This document shows positions 59,774 through 64,000 of a stretch of 64,000 bases of DNA, in pieces. Each line of letters opens with the position of its first letter. Within the stretch, counting starts at the first letter, position 1. The notes beneath the pieces are model-generated. The model was not told the origin of the DNA. It searched no databases and was given only the letters and a program-made list of their open reading frames with translations. A program made the translations under genes and the position numbers. This stretch comes from Micromonospora rifamycinica (GTDB lineage Bacteria > Actinomycetota > Actinomycetes > Mycobacteriales > Micromonosporaceae), in contig NZ_LT607752.1 in the NCBI RefSeq assembly GCF_900090265.1, positions 186,001 through 250,000 of the forward strand, in the 5' to 3' direction.

Positions 59774-60925
59774 ATGGACTTCGCTGACAGCGAGACCGAC
59801 CTGGAGTTCCGGCGCGAGGTCGGCAGGTGGCTCGACGGGGCGCTGGCCGACGTGCCCGACCAGGAGGAGCTGACCCAGGACGAGCGCGAGCACTGGTCCC
59901 GGGTGTGGCAGGACCGGCTCTGCGCCGGCAACTGGGCCGGGCTGTCCTGGCCGGCCGCCCACGGTGGCCGGGGGATGGACGCGCTGGCCCAGGCCGTCTT
60001 CAACGAGGAGGCCGCGGTCCGCGGTGCGCCGTACCCGCTCAACGGGGTGGGCATGATGCTGGCCGGGCCGACGATCATCGCGCACGGCACCCAGGCCCAG
60101 CAGGCCCGGCACCTGCCCGGCATCCTGCGCGGCGACGAGTACTGGTGTCAGGGCTTCAGCGAGCCCGGCTCCGGTTCGGACCTGGCGAGCCTGAGCACGG
60201 CGGCGACCCGGGTCGACGGCGGCTGGCGGATCAACGGGGCCAAGATCTGGACCTCCAACGCGCACAACGCGTCGCGGTGCCTGCTGCTGGCGCGCACCGA
60301 CGCCGCCGCGCCGAAGCACCGGGGCATCACCTACTTCCTCGCGCCGATGGACGGCTTCACCGTCCGGTCGCTGGAGATGATCAACGGGGACACCGAGTTC
60401 AACGAGATGTTCCTCGACGACGTGTTCGTCGCCGACGACGACGTGCTCGGCGGGGTCGGCAACGGCTGGACCGTCGCGCTCACCACGCTCGCGTTCGAAC
60501 GCGGCAGCATGGCGCTCAACCTCTGGGTCTGGGCCCGCCAGGCGGTCGACCGGTTGGTCGACGTCGCGGTCGACCGGGGGGTGGCCGACGACAGCGCGTT
60601 CGTCGACGCGGTGGGCGCGTTGCAGTGCGACGCCGAGGCGGTCCGGATCGGGTCGATGCGGATGCTCGGTGAGAGCCGGGCCGGCGGGGTGCCGGGGCCG
60701 GAGACCTCGGCGCTCAAGAGCCTGTGGGCCCGGGTGGTGCAGCATGCCAACCGGCTCGCCGTGCAGCTCGACGAGGCCGGCGGGGTGCTGGTCGACGGCG
60801 ACGGCGCGGCCGCCCGGATGCGCCGCTACCTGCGCGCCCGCGCCCACACGATCGAGGGCGGCACCGAGGAAGTCCAGAAGTCGATTCTCGCGGAGCGGGT
60901 GCTGCGCCTGCCCCGCTCACGCTGA
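59774..60925 (+). CDS. Acyl-CoA dehydrogenase, putative heteromer subunit 1
   Basis: 383 residues. GLSWPAAHGGRGMDALAQAVFNEE, QGFSEPGSGSDLASLSTAA, KIWTSNAHNA and a C-terminal HTIEGGTEEVQKSILAERVL are typical of FadE proteins that desaturate bulky steroid-like acyl-CoAs. Start ATG 59774 after GGGGGG (GTG 59768 possible). It is followed by a second, shorter dehydrogenase; adjacent unequal pairs form alpha2-beta2 enzymes in mycobacterial cholesterol catabolism, so the same is inferred. Confidence 0.92.
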   Translation: MDFADSETDLEFRREVGRWLDGALADVPDQEELTQDEREHWSRVWQDRLCAGNWAGLSWPAAHGGRGMDALAQAVFNEEAAVRGAPYPLNGVGMMLAGPTIIAHGTQAQQARHLPGILRGDEYWCQGFSEPGSGSDLASLSTAATRVDGGWRINGAKIWTSNAHNASRCLLLARTDAAAPKHRGITYFLAPMDGFTVRSLEMINGDTEFNEMFLDDVFVADDDVLGGVGNGWTVALTTLAFERGSMALNLWVWARQAVDRLVDVAVDRGVADDSAFVDAVGALQCDAEAVRIGSMRMLGESRAGGVPGPETSALKSLWARVVQHANRLAVQLDEAGGVLVDGDGAAARMRRYLRARAHTIEGGTEEVQKSILAERVLRLPRSR

Positions 60926-60939
60926 GCGGAAGTGGTCCC

Positions 60940-61971
60940 GTGCGCGCGACATTCACCGAGGAACAGCAGGAGATCGGCCGGACCGTGGGCGCGCTCGCGG
61001 ACGCCGACCGGGGTACCGCCCGCGCGGCGCTGTCGGGCCGCTGGCAGGCCCCGGCGGGGGACGGACCCCTGCTGCGCGACTTCGGGCTGCTCGGGGTGCC
61101 CGAGCAGGCCGGCGGCATCGGATCGAGCCTGATCGACCTGCTGGTCGCCGTCGAGGCGCTCGGCGAACGGCTGGTGCCGAGCCGGTTCCCGGCGCACGCG
61201 GCGGCCGTCCAACTGCTCTGCGGCGACGCGCGGCGCACCGGCCCGCTGCCGGACGAGGTGCTCGACGGCCGCCGGGTGCTCACCTGCGCGGTCGACGTGC
61301 CGGGCGGCTCCGGCTGGGCCGACCGGGAGCCGTCGGATCCGCTGGTGCGGACCCTGGTGCCGTACGCGACGCAGGCCGACGGCGTGGTCGCGCTCGGCCC
61401 GGCCGGGGTCTGGTTCGCCGACCCGGTCCGGGTCACCGTGCGGCAGTCGGTGGACCCGTCGGTGCCGCTGGCGGACCTGACGGTGGCCGCGCCCGAGCGG
61501 ACGCAGCCCGCCGGGGCCGGCCCGCTGCGGGCCGCGCTGGTGGTGGCGGCCGAGCTGTGCGGGGTGGCGCAGGGGGCGGTCGACCTGGCCGCCGAGCAGG
61601 CCCGGACGCGCCGCCAGTTCGGTCGGGTGATCGGGGAGTTCCAGGGGGTGGCGTTCCCGCTGGCCGAGGCGGCCACCGCCCGCAAGGCGGCGTGGGACCT
61701 GACCCTCTACGCGGCGTGGGCGGTCGACACCGGTCGTCCGGACGCCGGGATCCAGGTGCACGCGGCCAAGGCGGCGGCCGGGCAGGCGGCGGTCTTCGCC
61801 GCCGAGCGGTGCATCCAGGTCCACGGCGGGATGGGCATCACCATGGAAGCGGACCCGCACCTGTTCCTGCGCCGGGCGTTCGTGCTCGACGCCCGGTGCG
61901 GGCGGGGCTCGTGGCACCGTCGGCGGACCGGGGAGCTGCGCATCCGGTCACGCCGGACGGCACCCGCCTGA
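60940..61971 (+). CDS. Acyl-CoA dehydrogenase-like, putative heteromer subunit 2
   Basis: 343 residues, short for the family. The N-terminal helical part is reduced (FTEEQQEIGRTVGALADAD, LLRDFGLLGVPEQAGGIGSSLIDLLVAVEALGERLVPSRF). The C-terminal domain keeps RRQFGRVIGEFQGVAFPLAEA and ERCIQVHGGMGITMEADPHLFLRRA but lacks the IYEGT/EGGT catalytic-Glu segment and the central SEPGSGSD FAD motif. It probably depends on the partner at 59774. GTG 60940, 14 bases after that gene's stop, weak GGAAG. Confidence 0.88.
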   Translation: MRATFTEEQQEIGRTVGALADADRGTARAALSGRWQAPAGDGPLLRDFGLLGVPEQAGGIGSSLIDLLVAVEALGERLVPSRFPAHAAAVQLLCGDARRTGPLPDEVLDGRRVLTCAVDVPGGSGWADREPSDPLVRTLVPYATQADGVVALGPAGVWFADPVRVTVRQSVDPSVPLADLTVAAPERTQPAGAGPLRAALVVAAELCGVAQGAVDLAAEQARTRRQFGRVIGEFQGVAFPLAEAATARKAAWDLTLYAAWAVDTGRPDAGIQVHAAKAAAGQAAVFAAERCIQVHGGMGITMEADPHLFLRRAFVLDARCGRGSWHRRRTGELRIRSRRTAPA

Positions 61972-62010
61972 CCTGCGGAAGTCTTGCCGGGCAGCAACCC
62001 GGGCAGTAAC

Positions 62011-62028
62011 ATACCGGCTGGTCGGAAT
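62011..62028 (+). promoter_or_regulatory. TetR operator site F (monooxygenase pair)
   Basis: ATACCGGCTGGTCGGAAT, 17 bases before the GTG at 62045 and close to a possible -10 GAATAA (62025-62030). It suggests a separate promoter for the last two genes. Confidence 0.72.
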
Positions 62029-62044
62029 AAATGAGGAGAAGGCC

Positions 62045-63136
62045 GTGAAGTTCGGAATCATGAACCTGTTCCCGGTGGCCGACGGCGCATCGGACCACCA
62101 GGTGCTCCGGGAGAGCCTCGACGAGATCCAGCTGGCCGACGAGCTGGGCTTCGACTCGATCTGGCTCGCCGAGCACCACTTCTCGACGTACGGCATCCTC
62201 GGCAGCCCGGTGAACTTCGGCATGGCCGTCGCCGAACGCACCCGGCAGATCACCATCGGTACCGCCGTCCTGGTGCTGCCGCTGCACCACCCGCTGCGGC
62301 TGGCCGAGGACATCGCCGCCCTCGACGTGCTCAGCGGCGGGCGGGTCTCGATCGGCGTCGGACGCGGCTACCAGCCCGCCGAGTTCGCCGGCTTCGGCGT
62401 CCCGCTGGCGGAGTCCAAGCAGCGCTACCAGGAGACGCTGGAGATCCTCCGGCTGGCGTTGTCGCAGGAGAACTTCTCCTACCACGGCGAGATCTTCCAC
62501 TACGACGACGTGACCACCTACCCGAGGCCGTACACCCCCGGCGGGCCGCCCATCCTGCAGGGCACGGTCTCCCCGGAGAGCTTCCGGGAGCGGGGCGCGG
62601 CCGGCGAGTCGATCATCACCTCACCCAACTTCACGCCGTTGGGCATCATGCAGAAGAACTTCGACCTCTACCGGCAGGGCATGCGGGAGAACGGCTTCGA
62701 CATCTCCACCTACGACCTGCCCTTCATGCAGCAGGTCTGGTGCGGCGACGGCGAGGAGGGCCTGCGCGCGGCGGCCCAGGCGGCGATGAACTACTACAAG
62801 TCCGTCGGCAAGGTCATCCCCGGCTCGGAGGACGCCATCGCCAAGGAGCGGTCCTACTACGCGGCCGTCGCCAAGAACATCGAACTGCTGACCCTGGAGC
62901 AGACGCTCACCCACGGCGGCAACTTCGGCTCCGCCCAGCGGGTCATCGACACCATCGAGATGCTGCGCGAACAGCTCGGCATCAACCACTACATCGGCTG
63001 GCTGCGGATCCCGTCGCTGGACCGCAGGGCCGCGCTGCGCTCGATGGAGGAGTTCGCCGACAAGGTCATCCCGCACTTCCGCGCCCAGCAGCGGGCCGCC
63101 GACAGCGTGCCCACTCCCGCGGCGGTCGCCGGGTGA
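62045..63136 (+). CDS. Luciferase-like (LLM) flavin-dependent monooxygenase 1
   Basis: 363 residues, bacterial-luciferase TIM barrel. FGIMNLFPVAD, ADELGFDSIWLAEHHFSTYGI, TIGTAVLVLPLHHPLRLAEDIAALDVLSGGRVSIGVGRGY and QRYQETLEILRLAL are diagnostic. These enzymes use reduced flavin from a separate reductase, such as that at 42702. In terpenoid pathways members act as type II Baeyer-Villiger monooxygenases. The GTG start follows GAGGAGAAGG. Confidence 0.92.
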   Translation: MKFGIMNLFPVADGASDHQVLRESLDEIQLADELGFDSIWLAEHHFSTYGILGSPVNFGMAVAERTRQITIGTAVLVLPLHHPLRLAEDIAALDVLSGGRVSIGVGRGYQPAEFAGFGVPLAESKQRYQETLEILRLALSQENFSYHGEIFHYDDVTTYPRPYTPGGPPILQGTVSPESFRERGAAGESIITSPNFTPLGIMQKNFDLYRQGMRENGFDISTYDLPFMQQVWCGDGEEGLRAAAQAAMNYYKSVGKVIPGSEDAIAKERSYYAAVAKNIELLTLEQTLTHGGNFGSAQRVIDTIEMLREQLGINHYIGWLRIPSLDRRAALRSMEEFADKVIPHFRAQQRAADSVPTPAAVAG

Positions 63137-64000
63137 AGATCAGCTGCTTCCTGAGCGCCCAGTTCGACCCGTCGGCGTCGGCCACCGAGGGCGTCGACGG
63201 CGTACTGGCCCAGGCCGCCGCCGCCGAGGCGGCCGGCTTCCACGCCGTCTACCTCGGCCACCACTACCTGGCCCGGTCGGCGTTCGTCCAGCCGATCCCG
63301 CTGGCCGGCTACCTCGCCCACGCCACCTCCCGGGTCCGGATCGGGTTCGGGGTCCTGCTGGCCCCCCTGCTGAACCCGGTCGCGCTCGCCGAGGAGCTGG
63401 CCTCGCTCGACGTGCTCTGCGGTGGCCGGCTGACCGTCGGCATCGGTGCCGGCTACCGGCGGCGGGAGACCACCGCGTTCGGCGTCGCCTGGGAGGACCG
63501 GCTGCGGCGACTGCGGGAGTACGTGCCGATGCTGCGCTCGCTGTGGAACGGCGAGACGGTCGACGCCGCCGGTAGCTGGGGCGAGGTGCCCGGCGCGTCC
63601 CTGGCGCTGCGCCCGGTCCAGCCCGGTGGCCCACCACTGTGGATCGGCGCGTTCGCCGAACCGGCGATCCGCCGCGCCGCCCGGCTGGACGCCCCGTGGC
63701 TGATCGGCCCCAAGGGCGATGACGCCGAGCTGGCCCGGCTGCTCGGCATCTACCGGGCCGACCTGGCCGAGCGCGGCTTCGCGCTGGACCGGGAGTACCC
63801 GATGAGCCGCGAGGCGTACCTCGGCGACAGCTTCCCGGCGGCCGTCGCGGCCGTCCGCCCGCACCTGGAACGGCAGTACGCCGGCTACAAGTCCTGGGAC
63901 GACGCGCAGTCGCTCGACCTCGACCGGTACCTGGCCGAGGACTGCCTGGTCGGCTCGGCCGACGAGATCGTCGCCAAGCTGCGCCGCTGGGAGACCGAGC
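63133..64000 (+). CDS. Luciferase-like (LLM) flavin-dependent monooxygenase 2 (3' truncated)
   Basis: 289 residues visible, open at the right edge. Segments AAEAAGFHAVYLGHHYLARS, RIGFGVLLAPLLNPVALAEELASLDVLCGGRLTVGIGAGY and RLRRLREYVPMLRSLWNGE show the same family as the preceding gene but with only moderate identity. The GTG overlaps the previous stop (GTGA), so the two are coupled and may form a heterodimer. A late SADEIVAKLRRW suggests it is near its end. Confidence 0.9.
   Translation, partial: MKISCFLSAQFDPSASATEGVDGVLAQAAAAEAAGFHAVYLGHHYLARSAFVQPIPLAGYLAHATSRVRIGFGVLLAPLLNPVALAEELASLDVLCGGRLTVGIGAGYRRRETTAFGVAWEDRLRRLREYVPMLRSLWNGETVDAAGSWGEVPGASLALRPVQPGGPPLWIGAFAEPAIRRAARLDAPWLIGPKGDDAELARLLGIYRADLAERGFALDREYPMSREAYLGDSFPAAVAAVRPHLERQYAGYKSWDDAQSLDLDRYLAEDCLVGSADEIVAKLRRWETE

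Noticed and set aside
59737..59787. 16-codon frame with an ATGA overlap after ligase 3
   Set aside because: It is out of frame with the dehydrogenase, has no conserved content and overlaps the better start at 59774.
58181..60847. 888-residue open frame antisense to ligase 3 and the acyl-CoA dehydrogenase
   Set aside because: Composition is Arg/Gly/Pro/His-rich shadow coding typical of GC-rich third positions; the opposite strand has two well-supported enzymes.
1..64000. tRNA genes, insertion sequences, prophage or integration sites
   Set aside because: No cloverleaf-like sequence, transposase, integrase or terminal repeats were recognised by eye; a dedicated search was not possible.

Overview
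The window reads as chromosomal DNA of a very high-GC actinomycete, most likely a Micromonosporaceae member. The reasons are dense G/C-ending codons, many GTG starts, ATGA/GTGA stop-start overlaps, secreted glycosidases with long TPPPT linkers and C-terminal CBM2 domains, and RamB next to aceA/aceB. No tRNA, rRNA, transposase, phage gene or CRISPR array was recognised. Exact genus is inference.

Layout. 1-756: 3' end of a secreted arabinofuranosidase-type protein with an AbfB domain. 814-6279: a formylglycine-enzyme-like orphan, then ramB divergent from the glyoxylate-shunt pair aceA-aceB. 6413-9398: two small unknown or membrane proteins and a secreted GH10 xylanase with CBM2. 9716-15529: a FadR-type regulator, L-fuconate dehydratase and a ribose-type sugar ABC importer. 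15946-18316: VanA/VanB-like Rieske O-demethylase with a small protein coupled between the two subunits. 18347-23629: IclR and MarR regulators, then SDR, amidohydrolase, MaoC hydratase and CoA ligase, the gene set of actinobacterial p-hydroxycinnamate side-chain shortening. 23553-27932: PaaX-type regulator and an SsuABC/TauABC-type importer. 28329-35907: pobA divergent from a complete protocatechuate operon pcaIJHGBDCR. 35924-39912: small membrane protein, secreted CBM2 alpha/beta-hydrolase, second PaaX regulator and an LRV-repeat protein.

Read together, 1-35907 is a plant-cell-wall programme. Xylanase, arabinofuranosidase-type and esterase-like enzymes would release sugars and hydroxycinnamates. 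Side chains would be cut to acetyl-CoA plus vanillate or 4-hydroxybenzoate. VanAB and PobA would give protocatechuate, and PcaHGBDC with PcaIJ would give beta-ketoadipyl-CoA. AceA/AceB would conserve the acetyl-CoA carbon. This flow is inferred from gene families; the terminal thiolase PcaF is not in the window.

40179-64000 is a second, unidentified catabolic region: TetR regulator, acyl-CoA dehydrogenases, MaoC, flavin reductase, VOC proteins, crotonase, dipeptide-type ABC importer, a synthase-DUF35 fusion, thiolase, SDR, three CoA ligases, an MBL hydrolase and two luciferase-like monooxygenases. Six near-identical 18-bp operators (consensus ATACCGGCTGGTCGGTAT) sit in front of its divergent promoters, so it looks like one TetR-controlled regulon. 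The substrate is unknown; a cyclic or branched acid such as a terpenoid is a hypothesis. The last gene runs off the right edge.
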